DNA of 64,000 nucleotides, taken from the NCBI RefSeq assembly GCF_018812025.1, contig NC_063061.1:3944001-4008000 (forward strand). The letters run 5' to 3'. Source of the stretch: Megalobrama amblycephala. Lineage: Eukaryota; Chordata; Actinopteri; Cypriniformes; Xenocyprididae. The notes beneath the pieces are model-generated. The model saw nothing but the letters and a program-made list of their open reading frames with translations, was not told where the DNA came from and ran no database searches. Positions 51,322 through 62,845 of the stretch are shown here, piece after piece; the stretch's first letter is position 1; each line of letters opens with the position of its first letter. Both the position numbers and the translations under genes were made by a program.

Positions 51322-51902
51322 TCATTAGTAAATAGATTCTATTAAACAGTCAAATAACCTCATTGGTTCTCGCACACGTCTAAAACATGCTTGGGTTTCC
51401 GTTACCATCTGATGTGTGCATTTAATTGAATAAAAGACAAAATTAAATATGTTCATCATATAGTGATCTGTCTCTTCAGAAAATTTGGACTAAATTTAAT
51501 TATACGTTTTGATCTCTTTATAACTTTCTGAAGTGTCGCATAGCTATGGAGGGACATAAATCTCTCAGATTTCATTAAAAAGGTCTTATTGCATTCCGAA
51601 GATGAAAGAAAGTCTTACGGGTTTGGAATGACATGAGGGAGAGTAATTAATGACAGAATTTTAATGTTTTGGTGAACTAACCCTTTAAAAAATTCATGCA
51701 ACAAAGCCATAATAGCAGACAAACATTTGTTTTAAAGGCAACCTTGTCCTCTGTATGTGCTCCACCATAAATTAGATTTTATTAATCTCCTCCATCTTAT
51801 TGGAAACTTCATTATTGTTCTCAATAATAAAAAAAAGCTGTGTATTCATAAATATACTGACTTCATATCATTAGTAAATAGATTCTATTAAACAGTCAAA
51901 TA
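51322..51902. repeat. Decayed duplicate of a rad50 intron-exon segment between 35-bp direct repeats
   Basis: 51,357-51,867 matches 53,909-54,470 throughout, with many substitutions and small deletions. It contains the right half of a family A MITE and a copy of the rad50 exon at 54,346-54,431 (here about 51,743-51,820). The exon copy has lost several short stretches and both reading frame and splice acceptor are damaged. The segment is bounded by a perfect 35-bp direct repeat (51322-51356 and 51868-51902, starting TCATTAGTAAATAG), as if the segment had been inserted with duplication of the target. Confidence 0.8.
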
Positions 51903-52840
51903 TTTAACATATTTATGTTGTTTCCACATTAATTTATCACATTGATGTAATGTGAAAATATATTGATAATTACAAAATTTAATGTTAGAAGCAATTACCT
52001 GTTATTAATTACAGAAGCCTTTAACTTAACTTAACTTGGCCTTTAACTTTATTTTATTTATTTTTTATTTTTTAAAGCAAATCGACAACCCTAGACCAAA
52101 TATTTTTGATGCCACCATTACAGATCATGACGTGATCAGAAATAATTAAATGATTCAGAAATCAGAATTTTTTTTATATATTTCAGAAAAAAATGGCAAC
52201 TAAATGTACAAGCTAATATTAGTCAGGTTGAAACGAACAACAAATTGTGTACATTTTTCGCAAAACCATTTTTATGTAAACTGTTGTATTCAGTTGAACT
52301 CAATGTAAGTATAGTTTTGTTACATATGTTTGTTCTGCTCATGTTTTACAAACAAGGTGTGCTGCAAACTGCTTGCTGGGTGCTTATTTTCCCGATTTGG
52401 CTCAGGTAGTTACAGGGAGGCTGATAGATCCTTATGTTTAGATGCTTAACAACTGTCCAAGAAACTGAACTTTGATTCTGTCACCTCTGACTAACAGTCT
52501 TTCTTCTCTCATCTGATCTGACGCATCAGTGTAGGTAGGAGTTGAGTGTGTTGATACTGCACTTTGTGATCTCTGAGCACTGGTCCTGGTTCTTCCTGAT
52601 CCTGTAGAAATGCTCCACATAGTTGGATCGTCCCAGGAGCTCGACAAAATCCTCGTCGTGGGTGATAACAAGCAGCTGGAAGTTGCGTTGACGAGAACGA
52701 CTCTTGATTATCCTGCAAAGAAACCAATGCATATCTTTTAGTTGGTAAAAGTGTCAAATAGAAAATAAAAGTTCTTGTTTTGTCATGTTAGCTCTTGTTT
52801 AAAGACTTGCTGTATTCATGTTTTTTTTAATAAAGACTTA

Positions 52841-52975
<135 letters not shown>

Positions 52976-53567
52976 CTACAGACAAACATGCTGTAAAGCC
53001 ACAGATCTAAAAACATTCATTGATTTAATAAAACTCCTTTTATTTAACATACATTCCGATCTAGTGACTGACAGACCAATGAAATTATCAGCACCAGTCG
53101 ATAATCTGGTCTGCCTGACTGTCAGCACCCTCTTCTCAGCTCAAATCTACCGACAGCTTCATCATAATATGCACTTCATAAATATTTTTAAGCGAATGAA
53201 AATATTGTGTAAATCACATTTGATTGGGAACCTTGGGTGATTCTAAGAGAGACTGAAAAACTTTTCATTAGAGAGATAGAGAAACACAAGATGGATGTAG
53301 CTGCTTTTTGACCTTTTGTCCAGCACTGCAACGTCCCCGCATGTCCAAAGCCGTGTCTCCTTTGACCATTACCACTCTATAGTTATAAGTCCTCCTTTTC
53401 AGTCCAGCAGAGGCGTTCTCATCCACATCAGAGCGAATCTCTACGTACTCAATGTCTGTGGGAGATCAGGAGACATACTCTTGACATTATGGCTAAAAGG
53501 TCAATAGATATAGTAAGTCTCAAACAGTCAAACAAAGATTTGACAGATTGTCAAGCAGGACTTTGAG

Positions 53568-53753
53568 CAGGGTTCCTCAAATCTGGTCCTAGAGGGCCAC
53601 TGTCCTGCAGAGTTTAGTTCCAACCCAAATCAAACACACCTGAACAAGCTCAAAGTCTTTGGAGTAACTAGAAAATTGCAGAGAGGTGAGTCTGATCAGG
53701 GTCTAACTAAACTCTGGACTGTGGCCCTCCAGGGCTGGATTTGAGGAACCCTG
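53568..53753. mobile_element. hAT-type foldback MITE, second copy (rad50 intron)
   Basis: The same family as 10,722-10,862: starts CAGGGTTCCTCAAAT and ends with the inverse. Flanks ACTTTGAG (53560-53567) and ACTTAAAG (53754-53761) match at six of eight bases, consistent with an aged 8-bp duplication. Confidence 0.75.
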
Positions 53754-53759
53754 ACTTAA

Positions 53760-54283
53760 AGGGTTAGTTCACCCAAAAATGAAAATTGTCATTAGTCACT
53801 CTTATGTCGTTCCAAACCCGTAAGACTTTCGTTCATCTTTCGGAACACAAATTAAGATATTTTTGATGAAGTCCCTCCATAGACAGATATACATAACCAC
53901 ATGAGAATGAACCTCATTGGTTCTCGCACACGTCAAACAAACATGCTTGGGTTTCCGTTTACCATAACTGATGTGTGCAGTGATGAATGTTTATGTGAAT
54001 AAAAGACAAAATTAAATATGTTCATCATATAATGTGATCGTGTCTCTTCAGAAAATTTGGACTAAACAGCTCAATTCATATGGATTCGTTTTACGATCTC
54101 TTTATGAACTTTCTGAAGCGTCAAAATGGTAACTGCATAGCTATGGAGGGACAGAAATCTCTCAGATTTCATTAAAAAGGTCTTCATTTGCATTCCGAAG
54201 ATGAAAGAAAGTCTTACGGGTTTGGAACGACATGAGGGAGAGTAATTAATGACAAAATTTTAATGTTTGGGTGAACTAACCCT
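53760..54283. mobile_element. TTAA-flanked MITE, family A, copy 3 (rad50 intron)
   Basis: Termini AGGGTTAGTTCACCC and the inverse GGGTGAACTAACCCT, with TTAA at 53756-53759 and 54284-54287. It starts inside the right target duplication of the neighbouring hAT MITE. It is the source or sibling of the half-copy in the duplicate at 51,357. Confidence 0.8.
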
Positions 54284-54431
54284 TTAAAAAGATTCATGCA
54301 AACAAAGCCATAATAGCAGACAAACATTTGTGTTTAAAGGCAGACCTTGTCCTCTGTATGTGCTCCGCCATAAATCTCTGATGATTTTATTAATCTCCTG
54401 CATCTTAATGCTGTGAAACTTCATTATTGTT

Positions 54432-55795
54432 CTGCAATAATAAAAAAAAAAGCTGTATGAATATCCATAAATACTGGGGATGCATGATATATCTGTACCA
54501 TATCAAATCACTAACTGCTAATATAAGACTTATTAACTCTTTTATCACTTACCCCTATTATATAACTTTTTTTTTTTTTTTTTATGTTTGGTATTGGTCG
54601 ATATTGATTATTTAGTTGTGCATGCTAGGCTTGTTGCGGTAATCGGTGTTACTGGTGTTAACGGTGTTTGGCCGTACACAGATTAAATTACTTCACCGAA
54701 GAAATAAAATCCATTTAGTTCAGTTGGACAACAGATGCTACAATTATCAACTGAAAGCGTCTGCTCTGCTCCATACAGCATGAGTGGCAGAGTCGTTGCA
54801 CAGTGCAGCAAGAGTTAGATCATTTCACTGATCATGTGATGAGCGTAAGGGGCGATGACTGACAAGACGATGGCGTTCGATTTGGCGCTCCAATCCTGAG
54901 TGTCACTAACAAATATCTTGCAAAATGTGTGGTCAGTACTGCCGCTCCCTATACACATAGTACACATGATCGCAAGTGAATACAGAAATATTGCGTATAG
55001 AAAGCGGCTCCCTGATGCACGCAAATTATAGGCCTATACACAGAGTACGCGTGATCGCATGAGTGAGCGTGCATTCAAAGCAATTTCACCCACACCCACC
55101 ACCCCCACCTGCTGTTGTCTCAAGTTTATATACCGTTGTGAAAATATCCTCACTGTGACATCCCTAGTGCATGCTTATTTTCATATATTTTCTGCATTCA
55201 GATTACATTTGCTATTATTTAATTCTCAATTAAAGTAAATCTTTAAAAACATTACTCTTCAGCTTCTTAATTTGAGATTACTTTTTCAAACTGTAAATTA
55301 TAATTTTGTGATGCTTAAGTTTACTTAAAAATATTCTGTCATTTAATAAAACATGTCCATGAGTCTGATGGACTTTTCTTCAAGCCACTTCCTGGATGTC
55401 TTTGCAATTTGGGCAGGAGCATTGCATCTGACCATTCCTCTTTAGATAACTTTTCATTTTAGGAAAGCAGGCCATTCTGCAATAATCGCCTGTACTTTAA
55501 GGCATTAAATGATTTTTCTCAGTGAAGTAGCTCACCAATACCAGCAGCTAAAAAGGCTCCCCACACAATGACACTTTTCCTGCTTTACTGTGGCAGAGAT
55601 GCACTTATTATATTTCTCAACAGATTTTTGAAAACACCGCTCTGGAGCATCACCATGCAACTTGTGTTTCATTGAGATTCATCACTCCACATGACCAAAC
55701 TGAATCAAACTTCCCATATTCTGCCGAAAACTTCATTCTGTCTTTGATGTTTTTTCTGAGACAGCAATACATTTTTAAGTAGTGCATTTGCTTAA
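54432..55795. other. Large rad50 intron, left part
   Basis: No exon recognised. Poly-T at 54,569-54,583, and Tc1-like antisense text near 55,360-55,780 (ATGGACTTTTCTTC, AACTTGTGTTTCATTG and similar) that may be an old Tc1 fragment without TIRs. Confidence 0.4.
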
Positions 55796-56697
55796 AGGTG
55801 CCCTAGAATTTAAAGTTGAATTTACCTCGGCATAGTTAAATAATTAGAGTTCTGTACATTGAAATGACATACAGTGAGTCTCAAACACCATTGTTTCCTC
55901 CTCCTTACATAAATTTGATTTGTGCAAAAGACCTCCGAAAAACAGGCGAATCTCAACATAACACCGACTGTGATGCAACAGTCAGGACCATTAATATGTA
56001 CACCCCCGATATTTGCATATGCCAGCCCATGTTCAAGGCATTGGACAAGGCAGTATTAACGTCTGGAGGAGCACAGAGCCGAATCAACAGACTTTATGTA
56101 GGTAAGCAAGCAAGGACAATAGCGAAAAATGGCAGATGGAGCAATAATAACTGACATGATTCATGATATTATAATATTTTTAGTGATATTTGTAAATTGT
56201 CTTTCTAAACGTTTCATTAACATGTTGCTAATGTACTGTTAAATGTGGTTAAAGTTACCATCGTTTCTTACTGTATTCGCAGAGACCAAAGCCATGTAGT
56301 TATTTTCATTATTAAACACTTGCAGTCTGTATAATTCATAAACAACTATCAAACTCATTCAGAATCAAATGTAAACATCCAAATAAATACTATACTTACA
56401 TGATCTGATATGCTGCATGACGAACACTTTGTAAAGATCCATTTTGAGGGTTATATTAGCTGTGTGAACTTTGTTTATGCAATGTATTTTAGAGTTGCGA
56501 GCTTGGGGGCGGGGAGCGCGAGCATTTAAAGGGGACACGCACAGAATCGGCGCATTTTTAATTATGCCCCAAAATAGGCAGATAAAAACCTTAATTATAA
56601 AAAATCTATGGGGTATTTAGAGCTGAAACTTCACAGACACATTCAGGGGCCACCTCAGACTTATATTACATCTTGTGAAAAAGGTTCTAGGGCACCT
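55796..56697. mobile_element. TTAA-flanked MITE, family B, copy 2 (rad50 intron)
   Basis: Ends AGGTGCCCTAGAATTT and the inverse TTCTAGGGCACCT, with TTAA at 55792-55795 and 56698-56701. The interior matches 27,812-28,760 closely, including the open frame near the left end. Confidence 0.85.
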
Positions 56698-56701
56698 TTA
56701 A

Positions 56702-59611
56702 ATTTGGCAAATTTGCTGACCAATAAGTTGTGCTTAAGACAATTAAAAGCTTAGCTTGTTTAGCAATTTTTTTTTTTTTTTGCCCAGGAGTGTGTGTATA
56801 TGTATTGTGCATATACATAAACATTTGACCAATAATACAAAAACACTGGCAATTAAACTAAATGAAGACACACCGTTCTGATTGATTAGAACTGGTTTGT
56901 AAGAGTACAAATAATTTGACCAAATGTGAGAAAATACGGTAATTTGGTCAACTAGGTTTTTTTCCTTACCCTTTTATTAGAATTTATATTAGGCGAAATC
57001 TTGCATCTCAACATGGTGTGTCCTATCAGATTGCCACACTTCCTCTACTCTTCTGCACCGTCAGCAATGATGTTATCATGGTGAGAAGAACGGGTCAACT
57101 GGTTTAATGCGTGGCTCATTATTTCATTAGATAAAGCTGCTTTACTAGCCTGCACCCAAACAACGGCCTAGAAAGCAGAATACTATGGACAGCTGTCTGT
57201 GTGCGCTGTCCATTTCATCAGCTATTAAGAATATAAGTGACGTCACATGCATAAAAGCTAATTCTCAGCCTTGGCAAGTGTCCAATCAATCTATATAAGT
57301 GACAGTAATTAGCGATTATAGAGATTTCTAATAGTTAGGTTTGGTTTTTCGTACCAGTTGTTGACTAATATGGGTTTTCCATTGACCACTGGTGTGAAAG
57401 AATCTGCTTCTAGAATTTTCAGTAGATATCTAAAGATATTTTGGATTGCTGGAATAAACCAAATGTAAACTTCAGCTATCTATTTCAGAAGGAAAGAATG
57501 TTTTCTGTGTGTGTGCCCCCTAATGCCAGGGTCAGTGCCACAAAGGCCCTGTTTACACCTGATAATAAGATGTGTTTTGGTCGATCGGATAATTGATAAC
57601 TTATAACATGAAAGTAAGGTTAATAATATAACTTATAGAACAAAATTTTCAGAATTTTCAATGGTACCACATGGAAGAGAAATGTCACAAGACCTGAGAA
57701 AGAAATTTCTTTACACCAGAAAGGTGAAGGCTACAAGAAGATCAGCAAAGCTTTACTTATCAGTTACTTATCTAGATAGATGTTGCAAAATGTCGCCAAT
57801 TTGTTCATTCCGTGCCTAGATGACTTGGTGCTGTCATTAAAAATCATGGAGGCCATACAGTGTACTAGATGAGTACTTCCTTCAGAAATGTGTCAACTCC
57901 ACTGAACTTATCTTCTTTGGTTGTGCTCATAAAACATTAAATGTAGTCGAGAGTTAACCAAAATGGGGATAAAATTATTATTTTAAGCAATATTTACTGA
58001 AATTTCCCTAAAAAGAATACACGAAAACAATTTTTTTTTTATCCAATGATAGGACACATCCGGTGTTTGCTAGAAGCTGTGACAAACCCTGAAACCTTGA
58101 AAGAATATGTTGTGGTTTTAAGAGAGTTGTGCAATTTGGCCTAAATACTATTTCTGGCGCAAACTGAAAACAGTCCAAAATAGATATTATGCAATAAATG
58201 CTGTTGATTTATGAATTTATTCACAATTGAGCAGTAATAAGTAACTAATAGACCACTATAGCTACTTTGTCTCCAGGACTTATTATTCAATATTTGGAGT
58301 GAAATAACTATACTGACAATTGTAATCAATTATTTAGTAAAGAAAAGTTTTTGACAATTTACAAATTGAAGAAATTGAAAACGAATGCCTGAAAAAGTCA
58401 GGATAACAAATCTTCACTGAAGATAGGTAGATGACGGCAGAACGATTTAGACACCCACAGGTCTGCTGATGTAACTTCTGTGAAGACACAGGACGATATT
58501 AATCTAAACCAGTGATGATGATGATTTGTGACTTCCTCTGTATATTCCTCAACGGAAACCAGCAACATCCTTTCGACCACCATTTTTTTATATTAATGCT
58601 TAATGCTTTAATAATGTTGATGAAATTGTGTATTTATGCAGGCAGAGACCAATGAAAACTAGCTAAAATTTGGACAGGCAAATTAATGTATATTGTACAA
58701 AGATCTCGATCTGGTCAGTGCTCATGCCTCGACACGCTTAGCCAGGGTGTTCAGGAAAGTGAAAGTCAACATTAAAATTTTATCTGATTCAGTATATTTC
58801 ACAAAGGAACTGAATTTAGTGTTAGTACTAGTCTCACAATTGTGTGGAAAAATGTCATATTCCAGTGTATTTGCCCATGTGACATCACATCACAGATCCT
58901 GCAATACCCAAACAAACTGCTTTTGGAGCTTGGTTAAATGCTTTGTTTTTAATGCTATGGAACTTCCAGGATCTTTTAATGGTACAAAGACCTTTTATGT
59001 GTCAAAAGATTAAGGAAAATTTGATTTATCATATTATGAACCCTATAAACTACAATAACAATCAAAGGCATTTCCTACAAATAAAAAGATGCAGTCTTCT
59101 TTTTTTATTACTTTTCTGCATTTTTACCTATGTTCTTTGTAGCTTTTTCTAATTTTATTGGGTATCGCAGTACTGTGATTATTGTTTGCTCTTATATGAA
59201 AAATTGCTTTCTATGTTTCTCATCTGCTGAACAATTTCTCAGGACTTTCCGAATCACTTTTATACAAAAATGTGTATATTGTGTAATATATTGTTTTGGA
59301 CTGAGTTTTGTATATATTACAATATAATTCTACTTATACTATCAACACCTAACCATTGCTATGGTTACAATCATGGTAGCGTCTTTTTGGGGAGTCCCTG
59401 TGATATCAAGTCCACCAGTTAGTGATGATTCAACTGCATCATTAGTGCTAAAAGGTTGAGTCAGACTTCCTTCAGTCTAGGTAACCACGTACATGCCCTA
59501 TTGCTGAGTGTTGCTTCTTACTGTCTGCCGAAACACATCAAAACCAAACCTACACACTCACAAACCGCTACCTGAAACTACCCTTCAGAAAACTCCTGAT
59601 AACCTACTTAC
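56702..59611. other. Large rad50 intron, right part
   Basis: No exon or paired-terminus element was recognised. Short tracts of T (56,768-56,780) and AT-rich sequence dominate. Confidence 0.45.
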
Positions 59612-59837
59612 TGGTCTAGAGCTTTATAGTAGATGTCTAGGTCTTTATTGGCCAACTCTGTTGTTCTCATGACAATCATTTTGTCTCTGTAGAGATCCTC
59701 GGCCCCCCCAATACTGATCCTCACTGAGCTCTTTACGAAAACGGAGGATCTCGTCCTCGTAGCCTTTCTGTCGACCGAGAGCCACACTGCGGTTCTTTTT
59801 CAGGTCCTCCAACTTTCGCTCCACTTCTCACCGCTCA
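59612..59837 (-). pseudogene. rad50: rad50 exon with premature stop and +1 frameshift
   Basis: Matches the family at [13 protein letters not shown] and, after the frame change, at [15 protein letters not shown]. It carries TGA at 59830-59828 (after NER, before EVERKLED). The 226-bp length is one more than the flanking phases allow, and the surplus base falls in the G-run at 59703-59709. The run could be a sequencing artefact; the stop is harder to explain that way. Confidence 0.85.
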
Positions 59838-60076
59838 CTTGACAACAGAAGAAACACTCTTTAAGATACACACTAATTTGAACTCTCACACTTTGTAAAA
59901 AATTATACAAACTAGTAGGCATTTACATAATTTAGTTAGTGAGATTAATTCATTTAGAGTTATGGAAACCAAAGTACATACTCGGCATATTGTCTATTGA
60001 GACTCTGAAAGTGTGTCAAACATTGTCAGGACTTCCTAACTGGTACTTGGTAGTTTGTGTTTGTGTGATCTCATAC

Positions 60077-61065
60077 TTCCTCAGCTGCACGACTTGCATG
60101 TTGCCCATCTCCTTAAGCAAGGCTTCACGTTTTCTAGACACCTCTTTCAGCTCCTCCACACGCTTACGTAAGGTCAAGTTATCCTGTAGCCAGCGTTCTT
60201 GAACCTGTTAAAAAAATCCCACAATCATATATCCACAAACAAAATGGAAAACAGAAAAACATATGTTTCATTTTAGGAAAAACAGAAATGTAAGCACATT
60301 ACGACAACACAAGCGTTCAGATGTGGATTGCTGAACAAGTGGGCTCAGCTGGTTAATCAGCTAAAAATTTTGCAATTTCAAATTACCACCTGACAACTGC
60401 ATCCAAAAGGCTGATTAAGAAAAATAAGATGACTTTTTCAGAATAACAATGACAGGAATTTCAGATTTGATGAGTGACCTTAAAATAATGCAGATTATTA
60501 AATATTTCTTAATTTTACATTAAACATTTCTGTTTAACTTTTCTGAATCTTTAAACTTTTATTTCCAGGATTAAATCCTGGATTTAAATTGTCTAAGACT
60601 TTTGGCTTCCTTTATATATGCCATCAGCCAATTATTTAGATATTAGTTAACAAAATCAACAATGTTTGAACAAAGCTGGAGGTTCATGCTGACATTTCAT
60701 TCATTAGCCTCTTTCACACCATTAAGCGCTTTTTTTCTGTACATTTTTGGTCAACAAAGTCCCTGCTTGCACAACATCAGCTCTACGCAGGTGTGAAAAT
60801 TATTAGAAATTTGTCTTAATCTGCTGACATTTGCATCTCTTCCTAGATTATTTATTTATTTATTTATTGGTGTTTGCGTGTCTGCATTTTAATTTTGTGA
60901 ATAGTAGGCCTATGCAACAACAAAACAAAAACACATGAAGCTTTGCTTGACCTTCTGAGTGTCAATATCTTGTCGGATGTTGCCCATGTCTTTATTGGTC
61001 TTCTCTCTATGTTTTTCAGCCTCGTGTAGTTGTTTGTCCACCTCTTGTAGCTCAGTTTCTTTTTG
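60077..61065 (-). pseudogene. rad50: Two intact coiled-coil exons of rad50
   Basis: Exon 61065-60952 (38 codons, QKETELQEVD to RQDIDTQK) and exon 60204-60077 ([14 protein letters not shown] to [10 protein letters not shown]) are in frame, with good acceptors and GTCAAG and GTATGA donors. They lie between the two damaged exons. Confidence 0.85.
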
Positions 61066-61120
61066 CTAAATAAGAAAAAGTCAAAGAAAATAAAGGGGAA
61101 AAAAACGTGCATATATTAGG

Positions 61121-61187
61121 AGGTGTCTTTGCCCTCTTCAATGAGATCTCTTTTTCAAGGTAAGACTTTTTCCTTGATTGCATTTAT
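61121..61187 (-). pseudogene. rad50: Remnant rad50 exon: internal deletion, stops, no donor
   Basis: After the acceptor TTTTAG the frame reads INAIKEKV, then TGA. About seven residues of the family sequence are missing, the end resumes as IEEGKD, and then TAA. No GT donor follows the point where the family exon ends. The exon cannot be used to make Rad50. Confidence 0.8.
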
Positions 61188-61385
61188 CTAAAAGAAAGTG
61201 TAAACTTTTATATTTAAGCAATACTTTGTCTCTTAAAGGTGTAAAGAGATGTTTTGTTTTATCATTTTTGCAATATTACTTGAAACTGTCTTTCTAATGT
61301 AAAAGACTATTTATTGGTGTAATAATATTAATATACATCATCTGTGCACGAGGTAGGGCCTTAAAAACATCAGCCAATTCGTAAA

Positions 61386-61503
61386 ATTGGCCCTCTGGCT
61401 TGTCAATCACTGCCGTGACGTTCCTTGTGAGAGACGTGCGCGGATTGGCCCTCTGGCTTGTCAATCACTGCCATGACGTTCCTTGTGAGAGACGAGCGCG
61501 GTT
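61386..61503. repeat. Two tandem copies of a 58-bp unit
   Basis: TTGGCCCTCTGGCTTGTCAA recurs 58 bp apart (61,387 and 61,445). The copies differ at a few bases. It lies in a GC-rich intron patch of rad50. Confidence 0.85.
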
Positions 61504-61913
61504 GCGCGCTCCAGTAACTTTCCACACTCCACAGGCGCCCCATGCAATGATTTTGTCCGGAGACAGGAGTAACAACTGCAGATTATGAGTTACCTGCGGT
61601 GAGTCCGACATAATGAATCCACTCACACGATACAGCGAATGCCGGTGGTAAACACTCATGTTCCAATAAGTGTTTACGAGTTTTGGGAGGCGTTCCTTCG
61701 AAGGAGGGGGGTTGTTCTTACGCATGCGCTCATTTCAAAAACTCAGTAACAGTCTTTGGACTCTCAGTCGACGAAAAAATCCTCTTTATCACCTTTAAAG
61801 TAAAAATCCACAACCTTTCATGCAAGACATTGTGGATAATAATTTTACAGAAAACTTAATAAATGAGTCACATACAACCTAAAACAAAAATGCAAAAACA
61901 AGTAAACCCACAC

Positions 61914-62024
61914 CTTTTCTTGCCCTTCTGCCTGTTTCTGCATCCTGCGCTTGGCAAGGTCCTGTTTCTCTATCTGGAGCTTCTCCAGAGTTGCAGCTAG
62001 AGGAGACGTCTGCTCCTTTGCATC
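61914..62024 (-). pseudogene. rad50: Most upstream rad50 exon in the window
   Basis: 37 codons, DAKEQTSPLAATLEKLQIEK through QAEGQEK, with acceptor TATTAG and donor GTGTGG. It aligns with the human segment that follows the VQSLYREI region. The exon coding that preceding region was not found between 62,025 and 64,000. Confidence 0.85.
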
Positions 62025-62218
62025 CTAATAAACAAATCACGAAACAACAGTAAAAATATGATTACACCACCGTTCTAAAGTCTGGGCTCTCTAAGATTTT
62101 ATGTTTTTGAAAGAATTATCTTATGCTGGCCACAGCTGCATTTATTTGATCAAAAATACAGTAAAAACTGTTGGAATTATTATTACAATTTCAAATAACA
62201 CTTTTCTATTTTAATATA

Positions 62219-62678
62219 CACTGCCCAGCCAAAAAAAAAAAAAGGTTGAAATGGAAATAAATGTGAGGTTATTTCCATCAAGAGGTGATTACATTTTTGA
62301 TCTTGTATTGACAATGCAAGAGGTGAGCACTCTGTAAAGTCTGCTCCAGCACATCCCAAAGACTTTCAATGAATTTAAGGTCTGGACTCAGAGGTGCCAA
62401 TTCACGTGTGAAAATGATTCTTCATGCTCCCTCCTAACCATCCTTTCACAATTTGAGCCTAATGAATCTTGAGATTGTCATCCTGGAGTATCATGGCTCC
62501 TACATGTGTGTTTAAGAAATGAAAAGCTACACACTCCATCAATTAGGTGTAGAAGAACTGTTGCTAATCATATAACATGCTACAAACATAATAATCACTG
62601 CAATAATGATCCAATCATAAACTCTTAAGCATTTGCCAATTCAAATCCAAACAGTGACTTCTTTTTGGCCGGGCAGTG
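62219..62678. mobile_element. Tc1/mariner-derived MITE with TA duplication
   Basis: Ends CACTGCCCAGCCAAAAA and the inverse TTTTTGGCCGGGCAGTG, flanked by TA at 62217-62218 and 62679-62680. The interior (62,300-62,480) keeps a degraded piece of transposase (LSPDLKFIE-like and WDVLEQ-like on the reverse strand). It matches the fragment at 30,973-31,150. Confidence 0.85.
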
Positions 62679-62679
62679 T

Positions 62680-62813
62680 ATTTTAAATCTAATTCATGCC
62701 TGTAATTTTCAGCAGCCATTATACTACTATACTAATATGCTTATTTAATGCTCAAACATTTCTTTTTCTTATAAATGTTGAAAACAATTGTGCTGGTTTC
62801 AGATTATTTGATG

Positions 62814-62845
<32 letters not shown>

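Noticed and set aside
53560..54290. Possible extra rad50 exon in this intron
   Set aside because: The sequence is fully explained by two MITEs with paired ends and target duplications.
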